A DNA stretch of 64,000 bases from Dolichospermum sp. FACHB-1091. GTDB taxonomy: Bacteria; Cyanobacteriota; Cyanobacteriia; Cyanobacteriales; Nostocaceae. A program made the translations under genes and the position numbers. Location: NCBI RefSeq assembly GCF_014697585.1, contig NZ_JACJSB010000018.1, positions 31,344 through 95,343 of the forward strand, written 5' to 3'. Of the stretch, positions 9,413 to 18,765 are shown one piece after another (positions within the stretch are counted from its first letter, which is position 1; each line of letters begins with the position of its first letter). Under the pieces are notes generated by a model, which saw nothing but the letters and a program-made list of their open reading frames with translations, ran no database searches and was not told the DNA's origin.

Positions 9413-9835
9413 TTATTTGTTAGTTAGTCGGTTTAAGTATCTTTCAATCAGAAGGACTGCCACAATATCATCTATTGCCCTGGGAGGTTGACGCATTCCT
9501 TTGGGTAATAGTTTAATCATACCTTGGGGTGGATACATCTGCCAATAGCGATCGCGTGCTTCTAAGGTAGAATAACGTTCATCAACTAAAATAATATTTG
9601 TGGGTTTACTTAATTCTTGATTAAGTTGCTGTTTCCACTTTTTAGCTGTTGTCTGATCTCCCATCACTATTAACGATACAGGAAATTTTTGCAATTGTAC
9701 TTCAATATTAGCGATCGCTTCATCTGCTAATATAACTTTATGATAATACAGTTGTCTATTTAATCCCATTACTGCAATACCACATTTATCACGACCAGGA
9801 TCAAATCCTAAAATTACAGGTTGTATATTAGTCAT
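9413..9835 (-). CDS. RuvX/YqgF-like RNase H-fold nuclease
   Basis: A 140-residue protein with the YqgF/RuvC-like motifs ILGFDPGRDKCGIAVM at the N-terminus (first catalytic Asp), LIVMGDQT in the middle and VDERYSTLEARDRYW with AIDDIVAVLL at the C-terminus. The YqgF family matures pre-16S rRNA ends or resembles Holliday-junction resolvases. This gene is the divergent cyanobacterial type, so the exact substrate is uncertain. Upstream are four 21-bp tandem repeats (9867-9950). Confidence 0.8.
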   Translation of the reverse strand: MTNIQPVILGFDPGRDKCGIAVMGLNRQLYYHKVILADEAIANIEVQLQKFPVSLIVMGDQTTAKKWKQQLNQELSKPTNIILVDERYSTLEARDRYWQMYPPQGMIKLLPKGMRQPPRAIDDIVAVLLIERYLNRLTNK

Positions 9836-9866
9836 TGATTATTAATCATTAATTCTTTGTTATTAT

Positions 9867-9950
9867 CATTTGCTATTGTAAATCAATCATCTGTTATTGT
9901 AAGTCAATCATTTGTTATTGTAAATCAATCATTTGTTATTGTAAATTAAT
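9867..9950. repeat. Four tandem 21-bp repeats
   Basis: The unit is CATTTGTTATTGTAAATCAAT with 1-3 changes per copy, lying between the starts and ends of two minus-strand genes. 21 bp is three times 7, in keeping with heptamer-derived repeats of this group. Confidence 0.9.
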
Positions 9951-10010
9951 TTAGTAATTGTGTAAAGTTTTGCTTTGTTGTTAGTTTATGTTGAATTGAT
10001 TTTTGATTGT

Positions 10011-11459
10011 TCAGGTGGTGAAAAGAATTTGTCCATTTAATAAAGCCACTAATTTTATTCTTAATGGACCAATAGTATAAGTATCCTCTGCGGCTACGGC
10101 TTTAACTTCTACCTCTTGCTCTGTTTGCTGTAATTGAGTAACAAAGCGAACAAAAGTTCCTTCTACTTCTACAGCTTCAACAATTCCCGCATTTCGAGCG
10201 CGAAATTGAGAAGCAGAAACTAGTAAATCTAGACGTTGACGCAGTTGGTCAGATGTCATATTTATTAAATCGGCTGTAGTTGTAGCCAGTACCTCACCTG
10301 ATGAAAATACTAGTTGATTTCGGGCTGCATCTGCAAAAAATTCGATTTGCTTTTCACCTCTAACGTAATTACCTGCTGAAAAGATTCGTACTACATATTC
10401 TCGACCATCTTTAATTTGTGCAATTAATTGATCAACTTGATTTTTAGTGACACGCAGTATTTCTGTATTTGTAGATTTAGCGCCAGGTTCAGTTAATTGA
10501 ATATTGGCATTGCGGTTAGCTTCCTGTAAAATTTGGATAATTGCCTGAGTTGCCATAATAGGTTTATCAACAGTAATCAATCCTGCCACTATCACTTGAC
10601 CCCTTACTAAAGCTAGTTTACCCAAACGGAGATCACGGTAAGACTGATAATATTTTTCTAATCTAGCTACTTCTTGTTCTAAAAATTTTTGTTGTTTTTC
10701 CAATTCTTGTAAGCGAGATTCTCTTGTCAGAATAACCTCTTCTCGTTGTTTAATTTGTAGATTGCGGTTTTGAATTAGCTTATCTAATTTAGTAATTTTG
10801 CGATCGCGTTTTTCAATAGCCGTCTTTGCCTCATCAATAGCTTGCTTACTTTGAGCATACAATCTTTCCCGTTCTGACTTTAATTCTTGCACTGCACTTT
10901 GTAATGTCAGGCGCTGATTGTAAAGAGTTTGTAATTCAGTTTTAGCTTGTTGATATTGAACCACAATTCCACCGAGACGACCTTGAGTTTCATTAAGTTG
11001 TGCTTGAGTTCGAGCTTGTTGGTTAAGGGTACGATTTAGTTGAGATTGTGTGGCTTTTTGTTTAGTATTTGCCGCCCGCAAATATTTATTGATAGTTTGT
11101 AATTCTTGTTGTACCTGACTTCGTTCTTGTCTGCTTTGATTTAACTCACGTTCTACCTGACCTTTTTGAGTTTCTGCGGTTTTTAGTTGTTCCCGCTTTT
11201 GTCCCAAGTCCCTTTGAATATCCTCCAACTCAAATAAACCCTTTCGTAATCCTTCATCAGCAGCAAATAGAATTGCTAAAGTGGTGGCAGAAATCAGACC
11301 ACCCGTAAAAATAGTCACAATTACAGCCGTTTTTTTGGGACGCAAATTGAAGAGTGAGAGACGTGCCTTACCAACTCGTGTGCCGATGCGATCGCCCACG
11401 GTGGCAATTACGCCTCCCAAAATGAGAATTGCTGCAATTAGGATGTAACCAGTGGTCAT
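10011..11459 (-). CDS. DUF3084 domain protein, membrane-anchored coiled coil
   Basis: A 482-residue cyanobacterial protein. An N-terminal membrane segment (YILIAAILILGGVIATVGD) is followed by the conserved GTRVGKARLSLFNLRPKKTA and a second membrane segment. A long Gln/Glu/Arg-rich coiled coil spans about residues 75-265, and the globular DUF3084 C-terminus follows. The family is widespread in cyanobacteria, with no defined role that I know of. The architecture suggests an envelope or cytoskeleton-like scaffold. It is alone in its orientation block. Confidence 0.88.
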   Translation of the reverse strand: MTTGYILIAAILILGGVIATVGDRIGTRVGKARLSLFNLRPKKTAVIVTIFTGGLISATTLAILFAADEGLRKGLFELEDIQRDLGQKREQLKTAETQKGQVERELNQSRQERSQVQQELQTINKYLRAANTKQKATQSQLNRTLNQQARTQAQLNETQGRLGGIVVQYQQAKTELQTLYNQRLTLQSAVQELKSERERLYAQSKQAIDEAKTAIEKRDRKITKLDKLIQNRNLQIKQREEVILTRESRLQELEKQQKFLEQEVARLEKYYQSYRDLRLGKLALVRGQVIVAGLITVDKPIMATQAIIQILQEANRNANIQLTEPGAKSTNTEILRVTKNQVDQLIAQIKDGREYVVRIFSAGNYVRGEKQIEFFADAARNQLVFSSGEVLATTTADLINMTSDQLRQRLDLLVSASQFRARNAGIVEAVEVEGTFVRFVTQLQQTEQEVEVKAVAAEDTYTIGPLRIKLVALLNGQILFTT

Positions 11460-11778
11460 TGTTAGCTACTGAAATACTGACCAATCTAGCCTACTACGTT
11501 CAACCATTGTCTGCGGATAAATAATCAATGGAGTGGGGGTAATTTTGGAATTGGTTGCCCCTAATATCTGAAAATCCGTACCAATTCCATTACCTGACCA
11601 AAAAATTTTAGATTTTAGATTGGGAATTTTCGGTACAAGCCTCGCCCCGAAGGGGCGGAACTAATCCAATGTTTAGTTAATCTAAAATCCTCAAGCTGCA
11701 CAGTTGAGGGTGGAGTCAATCCAAAATCCAAAATCGTAAATCCAAAATCTATTGACCTTACCCCATAAATTATAAATT
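11460..11778. other. Intergenic region with small hairpin and heptamer repeats
   Basis: No gene. A GCCCCGAAGGGGC hairpin lies near 11646, and ATCCAAA / AATCCAA heptamer units lie near 11710-11750. Nothing else could be supported. Confidence 0.6.
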
Positions 11779-12450
11779 TTAAGTAAATTGCTTACTTAAA
11801 GCGACAGGTTTATGCACAGTAATCTTCTTTTTATGAATGGAAATCATTTTTTTCTCGCGTAAATCTCCCAGGAGTCTAGTCACCGTAACGCGAGTCGAGC
11901 CAATTGCTTCAGCGATCGCCTGATGTGATAACTTCAGATCAATGGTAATGCCATCAGCAGAAGGAACGCCAAAATCACGACAAAGAATCAGTAAAAAACT
12001 AATTAACCGTGAACCCATGTCGCGGTGAGCCAGAGTTTCAATCATCATCTCCGTCTGGAGAATCCGCGAAGACAGCCCTCGCAGCATTAACATTGATAAT
12101 TCTGGATTTTCCTTCAGTGACTGCTCCACTTGTTCAATTGGTGCTGAAAGCAATTCCACATTAGTAAATGCCACTGCATGATAGAATCGGTCAGACTTAT
12201 TGCCTGTCAATAGAGACAGCACGCCAAAAACGCTATTTTCCCTCAGCAGAGCCACCGTTATTTCTTCTCCTGCCTCATACACCCTCGACAGTTTCACAGC
12301 ACCCTTGAGAAGAAAATAAACTCGTTCAGCAGGATCTCCCGGAAAAAAGATCGTCTTATTGCGTTCAAACGTCTCGACAACCGGGGGAAAAGCCCCAGTT
12401 GCCATCTGACGAAAAACATTTGCTAGGGCTTTGTCTTGTGTCACGATCAT
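11779..12450 (-). CDS. ntcA: Global nitrogen regulator NtcA
   Basis: A CRP-family transcription factor that senses 2-oxoglutarate and turns on nitrogen assimilation and heterocyst genes. The first ATG upstream adds 6 residues; [12 protein letters not shown] gives the normal 223 residues, with a GGGAAGGGAG-type ribosome site just before it. A cyclic-nucleotide-binding-type barrel spans about residues 25-125, then the dimerisation helix, and the C-terminal helix-turn-helix [20 protein letters not shown] carries the recognition helix. Divergent from fabI, with a 374-bp shared upstream region. NtcA normally regulates itself. Confidence 0.98.
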   Translation of the reverse strand: MIVTQDKALANVFRQMATGAFPPVVETFERNKTIFFPGDPAERVYFLLKGAVKLSRVYEAGEEITVALLRENSVFGVLSLLTGNKSDRFYHAVAFTNVELLSAPIEQVEQSLKENPELSMLMLRGLSSRILQTEMMIETLAHRDMGSRLISFLLILCRDFGVPSADGITIDLKLSHQAIAEAIGSTRVTVTRLLGDLREKKMISIHKKKITVHKPVALSKQFT

Positions 12451-12576
12451 CTCCCTTCCCCTACCCAATGCCAGAAAAACAAAAACTAATTACCTAAGAA
12501 TACACCTGAAAAATCAATAAAGCACCGTTATTTTTTTTGTTTTTCCTATACCCAAATTCATATTTCCTAGTCCTTG

Positions 12577-12590
12577 GTTGATTATAATAC
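12577..12590 (-). promoter_or_regulatory. Possible NtcA-binding site upstream of ntcA
   Basis: On the minus strand, GTATTATAATCAAC matches GTAN8TAC at five of six defined bases (the right half is AAC). ntcA autoregulation is known in related species. I could not place a convincing -10 element at the usual distance, so this is a weak call. Confidence 0.35.
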
Positions 12591-12824
12591 ATAATTTCCG
12601 TTCAGGTTAGCTAGTAATTATTGATAAGTAGTTCTGCTAGTTATCGTCTCCAGGTTTTGCCCCAAAGCTGGGAAATTTCTTGAGAATCTTTACAAATATG
12701 GTGATGGTTTACCAGGTACTTACTGCCCACTCTTTGCGGATTTTAGAAAATTTCTAGCTGCACAAAGTTAAACTAGGGTCAGATTCTAGTATGCTCCTAA
12801 TGATGAATTATATTAGCAAACTTT

Positions 12825-13601
12825 ATGCTGAATCTGTCTGGAAAAAATGCCTTAGTTACAGGTATTGCCAATAACCGTTCTATCGCTTGGGGAATTGCCC
12901 AACAACTGCACAAAGCGGGGGCTAATTTGGGTATTACCTACTTGCCAGATGACAAGGGTAAAATGGAAAAAAAAGTGGCTGAATTGGTAGAACCGCTCAA
13001 CCCTAGTTTGTTTCTGCCCTGCAATGTCGAAAATGACGAGCAAATTCAATCGACTTTTGAAACTATCCGGCAAGAATGGGGAAAATTAGATATTCTAGTC
13101 CATTGTTTGGCCTTTGCTAAAAAGGAAGATTTGACCGGAGGTTTTAGCCAAACTTCCCGTTCTGGTTTCAATACGGCTTTAGAAGTTAGCACTTATTCTC
13201 TTGTACAGTTGAGCGGTGCTGCTAAACCTTTGATGACTCAAGGTGGAAGTATTATTACTCTTACATATTTGGGAGCAGTTAGAGCAATTCCTAATTATAA
13301 TGTTATGGGTGTGGCTAAAGCAGGTCTAGAAGCCAGTGTTCGTTATTTAGCAGCCGAATTTGGTCCTGAAAATATTCGTGTTAATGGCATTTCGGCCGGT
13401 CCTATTCGCACTTTAGCATCCTCCGCAGTCGGTGGTATTCTAGATATGATTCATCACGTTGAGGAAGTAGCCCCGCTCCGTCGCACTGTCACTCAATTGG
13501 AAGTAGGTAATACAGCCGCTTTTTTGTGTAGTGATTTGGCAAGCGGTATTACTGGACAAATCCTGTATGTAGATGCAGGATATGAAATTATGGGAATGTA
13601 A
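12825..13601 (+). CDS. fabI: Enoyl-[acyl-carrier-protein] reductase (NADH)
   Basis: FabI does the last reduction in each cycle of type II fatty-acid synthesis. The 258-residue short-chain dehydrogenase fold has the FabI-type N-terminal cofactor motif (VTGIANNRSIAWGIAQ), the Tyr-x6-Lys catalytic pair in NYNVMGVAKAG, and GISAGPIRTLASSAV of the substrate loop. Full length. hisB follows 78 bp downstream on the same strand after a heptamer repeat tract. Confidence 0.97.
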   Translation: MLNLSGKNALVTGIANNRSIAWGIAQQLHKAGANLGITYLPDDKGKMEKKVAELVEPLNPSLFLPCNVENDEQIQSTFETIRQEWGKLDILVHCLAFAKKEDLTGGFSQTSRSGFNTALEVSTYSLVQLSGAAKPLMTQGGSIITLTYLGAVRAIPNYNVMGVAKAGLEASVRYLAAEFGPENIRVNGISAGPIRTLASSAVGGILDMIHHVEEVAPLRRTVTQLEVGNTAAFLCSDLASGITGQILYVDAGYEIMGM

Positions 13602-13635
13602 GAACAGGCAACGAGCAGGGGCAGGGATAATATTT

Positions 13636-13696
13636 ATTGCCCCTATTACCCATTACCTATTACCTATTGCAATTGACAAATGACAACTGACAACAA
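13636..13696. repeat. Heptamer repeat tract before hisB
   Basis: Tandem CCATTAC / CTATTAC and then TGACAAA / TGACAAC-type units fill the fabI-hisB spacer, and the hisB ATG is embedded in the last unit. Confidence 0.65.
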
Positions 13697-14291
13697 ACAA
13701 ACATCTCGTATAGCCTCACTTCACCGTACTACTGGTGAAACCGATGTTCATGTCACTATCAACCTTGATGGTACAGGTATATGTAAAGTATCTACAGGTA
13801 TTCCCTTTTTAGATCATATGCTCCATCAAATCGCCTCCCATGGGTTATTTGACCTGGATATTCAAGCTCAAGGTGATTGGGAAATTGATGATCATCACAC
13901 TAATGAAGATGTGGGAATTACCTTGGGACAGGCATTATTTCAAGCTTTGGGAAATAAAAAAGGAATTGTCCGTTTCGGTAATTTTACTGCTCCTTTAGAT
14001 GAAGCCTTGGTACAAGTATCCTTAGATTTCTCCGGTAGACCTCATCTGAGTTATGGTTTAGTAGTTCCTACTCAACGGGTGGGGACCTATGATACACAAT
14101 TGGTGCGAGAGTTTTTTGTGGCCTTGGTAAATCATAGCCAAATGACCTTACATATTCGTCAATTAGATGGCATTAATTCCCATCATATTATTGAAGCTAC
14201 TTTTAAAGCCTTTGCTAGAGCTATGCGAATAGCAGCGGAAATTGATCCACGTCGAGCCGAAACCATTCCTAGTTCCAAAGGTGTATTATAA
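13680..14291 (+). CDS. hisB: Imidazoleglycerol-phosphate dehydratase
   Basis: HisB catalyses the sixth step of histidine synthesis, the dehydration of imidazoleglycerol phosphate. The 203-residue monofunctional type has the manganese-binding histidine-rich motifs [13 protein letters not shown] and [11 protein letters not shown] near the N-terminus, and the C-terminal repeat unit with [16 protein letters not shown]. Normal length. The start codon lies in a heptamer repeat, so the first few residues are poorly constrained. Confidence 0.96.
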   Translation: MTTDNKQTSRIASLHRTTGETDVHVTINLDGTGICKVSTGIPFLDHMLHQIASHGLFDLDIQAQGDWEIDDHHTNEDVGITLGQALFQALGNKKGIVRFGNFTAPLDEALVQVSLDFSGRPHLSYGLVVPTQRVGTYDTQLVREFFVALVNHSQMTLHIRQLDGINSHHIIEATFKAFARAMRIAAEIDPRRAETIPSSKGVL

Positions 14292-14359
14292 AAATAATGG
14301 CCGATATCGGTTAATATGCAGACACTTCTCAATAGTCAGTAATTAGTAATTTCACGTCC

Positions 14360-15340
14360 ATGAATTTTGTTGCAGACAACCCCGATTTTCAACAAAATCC
14401 CCTAGAGAAACAACCTGTAGTTCTGACTTGTGAACTGCGAAAGGTATATCGCACGGGATTTTGGCTCAATCAAAAAGTTGTATCCCTCAAAAGCTGTTCT
14501 TTACAAGTGTATCCTGGAGAAACCTTTGGCTTGCTCGGTCCCAATGGTGCTGGTAAAACCACTTTGTTAAAATTGTTGTTGGGAATTATCCGCCCCACAT
14601 CTGGAAGGGGATTATTATTAGGTCAACCCATAGGTGATGTTAAAGTTAAACAACATATTGGCTACCTCCCAGAAAATCCCTATTTATACGACTACCTCAG
14701 TGGTTGGGAATTTTTAGAGTTAGCAGCGGGTTTATTTCAAATTCCCCAAAAATTACAACGTCAACGTATTCCCCAATTACTGGAATTAGTCGGTTTATCC
14801 CAAGCTGATGCTCGTAAAAAGCAAATGCGGCGTTATTCTAAAGGTATGCTTCAGCGTGTCGGGATGGCACAAGCTTTAATTAATGATCCTAATTTGGTTT
14901 TCTTAGATGAACCTATGTCTGGACTTGATCCCCTGGGACGTTATCAAATGCGAGAAATTATTCTTTCTTTGAAAGCATCTGGTAAAACCATATTTTTTAA
15001 TAGTCATTTGTTGAATGAAGTGGAAAAAATTTGTGATCGTGTGGCTATTATTTCTCAGGGAGAATTAATCTGTTCCGGTTCTCTCAATCAACTTTTGGGT
15101 GAAAATAACACATATCATATTAAAGGTCAAGGAGGAGATAGAGAAATCTTGAAAAAATGGATAGCTGGTTTAGAATTTGGGGCTGATGGTTGTTGGCAAG
15201 GTATACTCCAGGAAAATGACTATGATTTTCTGTATAGTCTGCATTTGATGGGAGGAAAAATCATGACTATGAACCTATCACGTCAATCTCTAGAAGAGTT
15301 TTTTATTCAGCAAATTCAAACTCGAAATCATCATGGATAA
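14360..15340 (+). CDS. ABC transporter ATP-binding protein
   Basis: A 326-residue ATPase subunit of an ABC-2-type exporter. It has Walker A GPNGAGKTT, a YSKGMLQRVGMAQAL signature, Walker B VFLDEPMSGLDP, and a switch His in FFNSHLL. The C-terminal ~90 residues are the extra domain common in drug/polysaccharide/lipid exporters of the CcmA type. No permease gene is adjacent; the next gene is a polysaccharide-export protein after a 716-bp gap. Substrate unknown. Confidence 0.88.
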   Translation: MNFVADNPDFQQNPLEKQPVVLTCELRKVYRTGFWLNQKVVSLKSCSLQVYPGETFGLLGPNGAGKTTLLKLLLGIIRPTSGRGLLLGQPIGDVKVKQHIGYLPENPYLYDYLSGWEFLELAAGLFQIPQKLQRQRIPQLLELVGLSQADARKKQMRRYSKGMLQRVGMAQALINDPNLVFLDEPMSGLDPLGRYQMREIILSLKASGKTIFFNSHLLNEVEKICDRVAIISQGELICSGSLNQLLGENNTYHIKGQGGDREILKKWIAGLEFGADGCWQGILQENDYDFLYSLHLMGGKIMTMNLSRQSLEEFFIQQIQTRNHHG

Positions 15341-16056
15341 ATCAACCATAAGTAGTAATTTTATTCTTGACTAGACTGCTATAGTTACAGATTAATATGT
15401 AATTTGTAGTATGATCCAGCAACTTTCAGGTATCAGCAGTAAAACCCTTTAGCCGCCAGGCTTGGTGATTAAAAATTGTCCCTCATTGACTTGCAATATG
15501 CTGTAGGTTTCAAGGGTGTTTAAAATTTTTGAATTGATATTTGCCGAAAGTTTTTAAACCATCCTTTGAGCCAAAACTGAAAGAAGGAAGAACTGGAGAT
15601 AGATTGCTATGAATTTCTAAAAAATAAAATTATAGATCTTATATGTTTGAGAAAATATAGGAGGAAAGGTCAAAAATATAGCATCGAAGATTGTCATCAA
15701 GATCGAGAATTAAATTGTGTAAATGAATTGACAAGCCAAGGAAATTCATGGAAAATCTAAAATTGATATCCCAAAGCAACAAATTCAAATTATTGATGTT
15801 GCTGAAACCAGGTATGAATTTAGGTGTAGAGATGAGAATCCCTACATGAGGAAAGTCTCTAGAAGGGTTTTGAAATCATCAAAAATCATTTTCATACCTC
15901 AAATCAGCAACGCCAAATTATTTATGTATTTATATCCGGAAAATTAAAGACTTATGAGAAAATAAAATTGTTCAGCCACCACGATGTTTAGATGTACCAA
16001 TGTTAAAATGTTTCAAAATAACTGCAAATATCCTCATCTCCAGGTTTTAAGTAAAT
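15341..16056. other. Long AT-rich gap before the polysaccharide-export gene
   Basis: 716 bp without a supported gene. A few short open stretches exist but have no recognisable product. It may hold the promoter and a long leader of the downstream gene; I see no clear hairpin terminator. Confidence 0.5.
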
Positions 16057-17493
16057 ATGCTTAATAAAAAATTGTCTAAATTCCTTACCCATTCAACCAT
16101 GGGTTTAGCATTGTTAACAAGTGTTAGTATCGCTTTGCCATCTGCGAGTATGGCACAGAAGCAGCCAGTAAAATCAACATCTAGTATAGTTACAGATTAC
16201 TTATTAGGAGGCGGTGATCTTATCCGTGTAAATGTATTTGAAGTTCCAGAATATACGAGTGAATATCAAATTCCTCCTGGTGGTGCAATTAATATGCCTT
16301 TAATTGGTAGTGTACCCGTTTCTGGCTTAACAACCGAACAGGCTGCTGATACCATTGCTAAAAGATATTCTCGCTTTCTCAAACGTCCCCTGATTTCCGT
16401 TAACTTATTATCACCTCGTCCCATAAATGTATTTGTAGCTGGAGAGGTAACAAGGCCTGGAGCTTACACCCTGAGCTTACAAGGGGGAGCGGGGAATAAC
16501 CCCGGTGTGCAATACCCAACGGTATTAGCTGCCCTAACTATAGCCCAGGGTGTGACATTAGCAGCAGACGTGACTCAAGTGCAATTAAGGCGCAAAGTAG
16601 GGCGTGCTGGGGAGCAGACGGTTTCCCTAAATTTGAAGGAATTGACTCAAACAGGGCGAATATCCCAGGAAATTACCCTACGAGATGGAGATACCATTAT
16701 TGTTCCTACTGCTACTAGCCTAAATGTGGCTGAAGCGCGGAATCTCTTTGCAGCTAACTTTGCTGCTAGTCAAAGTTCACCCCGCACAGTGGTGGTAATT
16801 GGTCAAGTCTACCGTCCAGGTTCTTATCTTGTCACCGCTGGAAGTGCAGGTGGGGGTGACGGTGGAGCTAGTGGTAGTGGTTTACCCACTGTGATGCGGA
16901 GTTTACAACTAGCAGGGGGAATTACGTCCCTTGCCGATGTACGGAAGATTAAATTACGCCGCCCTACCCGTATTGGTACAGAACAAACTATAGATATCAA
17001 CCTCTGGGAATTACTGCAAAGTGGTGATATCAATCAAGACATAGTGGTGCAAGATGGAGATACAATAGTCATTCCTACAGCTACGGACATTAGTGCGGCT
17101 GAGGCTACGCAATTGGCTAAAACTACTTTATCACCAACGACTATTGAAGTGGGTGTAGTGGGTGAAGTCAAAAGAGCAGGGGCGGTAAAATTACAACCCA
17201 ATAGCTCTTTAAATCAGGCACTATTAGCTGCTGGTGGTTTCAATGATAGTAGGGCTAAAAAAGGAAGTGTAGAACTGATTCGCCTCAATGCCAATGGTAC
17301 AGTTACTAAACGTCCAATTGCAGTGGATTTATCTAAAGGAATTAATGAAGAAACTAATCCGATTCTTCGCAACAATGATGTTGTGGTAGTTGATCGCAGC
17401 GTTTTAGCTAAAACAGGTGATACAGCCAGTACCATAGCTGGTCCTTTAGGGACTATCTTGGGGATTATCAGACTATTCACCACTGGATTTTAG
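16057..17493 (+). CDS. Polysaccharide export protein (Wza/KpsD-like) with SLBB domains
   Basis: A 478-residue outer-membrane-type export protein. It has an N-terminal signal peptide (LALLTSVSIALPSASMAQ), a Poly_export domain (YLLGGGDLIRVNVFEVPEYT ... QIPPGGAINMPLIGSVPVSG), then three SLBB-like segments (VFVAGEVTRPGAYTL, VVVIGQVYRPGSYLV, VGVVGEVKRAGAVKL). A Gly-rich loop (GGGDGGASGSG) lies in the second. Proteins of this kind form the outer-membrane channel for capsule or exopolysaccharide. No lipobox is clear. Partners such as a Wzc-like kinase are not in the window. Confidence 0.92.
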   Translation: MLNKKLSKFLTHSTMGLALLTSVSIALPSASMAQKQPVKSTSSIVTDYLLGGGDLIRVNVFEVPEYTSEYQIPPGGAINMPLIGSVPVSGLTTEQAADTIAKRYSRFLKRPLISVNLLSPRPINVFVAGEVTRPGAYTLSLQGGAGNNPGVQYPTVLAALTIAQGVTLAADVTQVQLRRKVGRAGEQTVSLNLKELTQTGRISQEITLRDGDTIIVPTATSLNVAEARNLFAANFAASQSSPRTVVVIGQVYRPGSYLVTAGSAGGGDGGASGSGLPTVMRSLQLAGGITSLADVRKIKLRRPTRIGTEQTIDINLWELLQSGDINQDIVVQDGDTIVIPTATDISAAEATQLAKTTLSPTTIEVGVVGEVKRAGAVKLQPNSSLNQALLAAGGFNDSRAKKGSVELIRLNANGTVTKRPIAVDLSKGINEETNPILRNNDVVVVDRSVLAKTGDTASTIAGPLGTILGIIRLFTTGF

Positions 17494-17796
17494 GTTATTT
17501 AGGAAAGGTAAAGTAATGGTTTTCTAGGTTTCCCACCAAAAAATCTAGGACTAAAATTAAAATATGCTGATGATAGACTAGTAGTTACTGAGTCAGCAAT
17601 TAATTAATCATTAAGTTAATAATTATAGTAATTACAAGTGTAGCAATAATCGCCTATAATATCAAGGCAAGTTGATTATTGACAATGATCATTTAAAAAC
17701 TATACATTCAAGACATTTAAACTTACAGTTAGTTAATATACAGTATAACCATCACCCTGAAATCAATTCCGCCCAAAGCTGAAAGAGGAGAAGATA
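17494..17796. other. Intergenic region before the Band-7 gene
   Basis: 303 bp, AT-rich, with no gene. A GAAAGAGGAGA ribosome-binding site stands just before the ATG at 17797. Confidence 0.5.
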
Positions 17797-18657
17797 ATGG
17801 ACCCAATAATTTTGATCATATTTTTAGCTCTAGTAGGTTATGCCTTGGCCTCTGCAAAGATGGTAAATCAAGGGAATGTCGCTTTAGTTGAACGGTTGGG
17901 GCGATATCATCGTAAACTTAACCCTGGACTGAGTTTCATCGTTCCCATCATTGATCAAATTGTGATGGAAAACACAACCAGAGAGCAGCTTTTAGATATT
18001 AAACCGCAAAATGTAATTACTAAAGATGGTATCTACTTAGAAGTAGATGCAATTGTTTATTGGCGGATTAAAGATATTGAGAAAAGCTTTTATGCCATTG
18101 ATGATCTAGAACAGTCTCTAGCAAACATAGCCACAACTACCCTCCGGGAAAATATCGCCCAAAATTCCTTAGAGGATACTAATATGTCTAGAGATCAGAT
18201 AGACAGAACCGTATTAGGGGCATTAAATTCAATTACAGTTACATGGGGAGTTGAAATCACGCGATTAGATATTCAGAGTATCACCCCACCGGAGACTGTA
18301 CGCAAATCAATGGAAGAGCAACAGAACGCGCAAATAAAAAAACGAGCCGCGATTTTAGCCGCAGAAGGGGAGGAAGAAGCGGCGGTGAAGAGGGCGAAAG
18401 GAACTAAAACATCTATAGAGATCATTTCTGAAGCCTTGCGTTCTCACCCTGAAAGTAAGGATATTTTACGGTATCTTGTTGCTCAAGATTACGTAGATGC
18501 TAGTGAGAAACTTGGTGCCAGCAATAATGCCAAAATTGTGTTTGTAGATCCTGCTAACTCAACGGAAATGTTCCAAGAGTTGATTTCTGATTCGGTACAA
18601 GAAAATCACATTAAAAACCCTGGTAACGGTCATGGTAATGGTAATGGAGCTAATTGA
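17797..18657 (+). CDS. SPFH/Band-7 family membrane protein (paraslipin type)
   Basis: A 286-residue protein with one N-terminal membrane segment (ILIIFLALVGYALASA) and then the Band-7 domain (VNQGNVALVERLGRYHRKLNPGLSFIVPIID). Heptad-like AEGEEEAAVKRAKG follows, where SPFH proteins oligomerise, and the tail is Gly/Asn-rich. The family forms large membrane microdomain rings and often guards membrane-protein quality. Strong ribosome site. A MITE-like element lies right behind the stop. Confidence 0.93.
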   Translation: MDPIILIIFLALVGYALASAKMVNQGNVALVERLGRYHRKLNPGLSFIVPIIDQIVMENTTREQLLDIKPQNVITKDGIYLEVDAIVYWRIKDIEKSFYAIDDLEQSLANIATTTLRENIAQNSLEDTNMSRDQIDRTVLGALNSITVTWGVEITRLDIQSITPPETVRKSMEEQQNAQIKKRAAILAAEGEEEAAVKRAKGTKTSIEIISEALRSHPESKDILRYLVAQDYVDASEKLGASNNAKIVFVDPANSTEMFQELISDSVQENHIKNPGNGHGNGNGAN

Positions 18658-18765
18658 TATGGTGTATTTTATCTAGATGAGGTACACTTTTAGCGGGCAA
18701 GATGCCCGCACCACAAGATTTTTATGATTAATATTTGTACCTCATCACATCGGAAACTGCTGTAA
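18655..18765. mobile_element. MITE-2 copy (GCGGGCAAGATGCCCGC element)
   Basis: Fills the gap between the Band-7 gene and folP. It shares a core hairpin (GCGGGCAAGATGCCCGC) and the flanks GAGGTACA and CATCGGAAACTGCTGTA with the copy at 32951-33051. No transposase is encoded, so it is non-autonomous. The outer boundary is approximate. Confidence 0.75.

Noticed and set aside
9867..9950. Possible CRISPR array from the 21-bp repeats
   Set aside because: The repeats are directly adjacent without spacers and are only 21 bp, so they are a simple tandem repeat.
12852..13073. Minus-strand ORF within fabI
   Set aside because: Shadow of fabI; no family pattern and no ribosome site.
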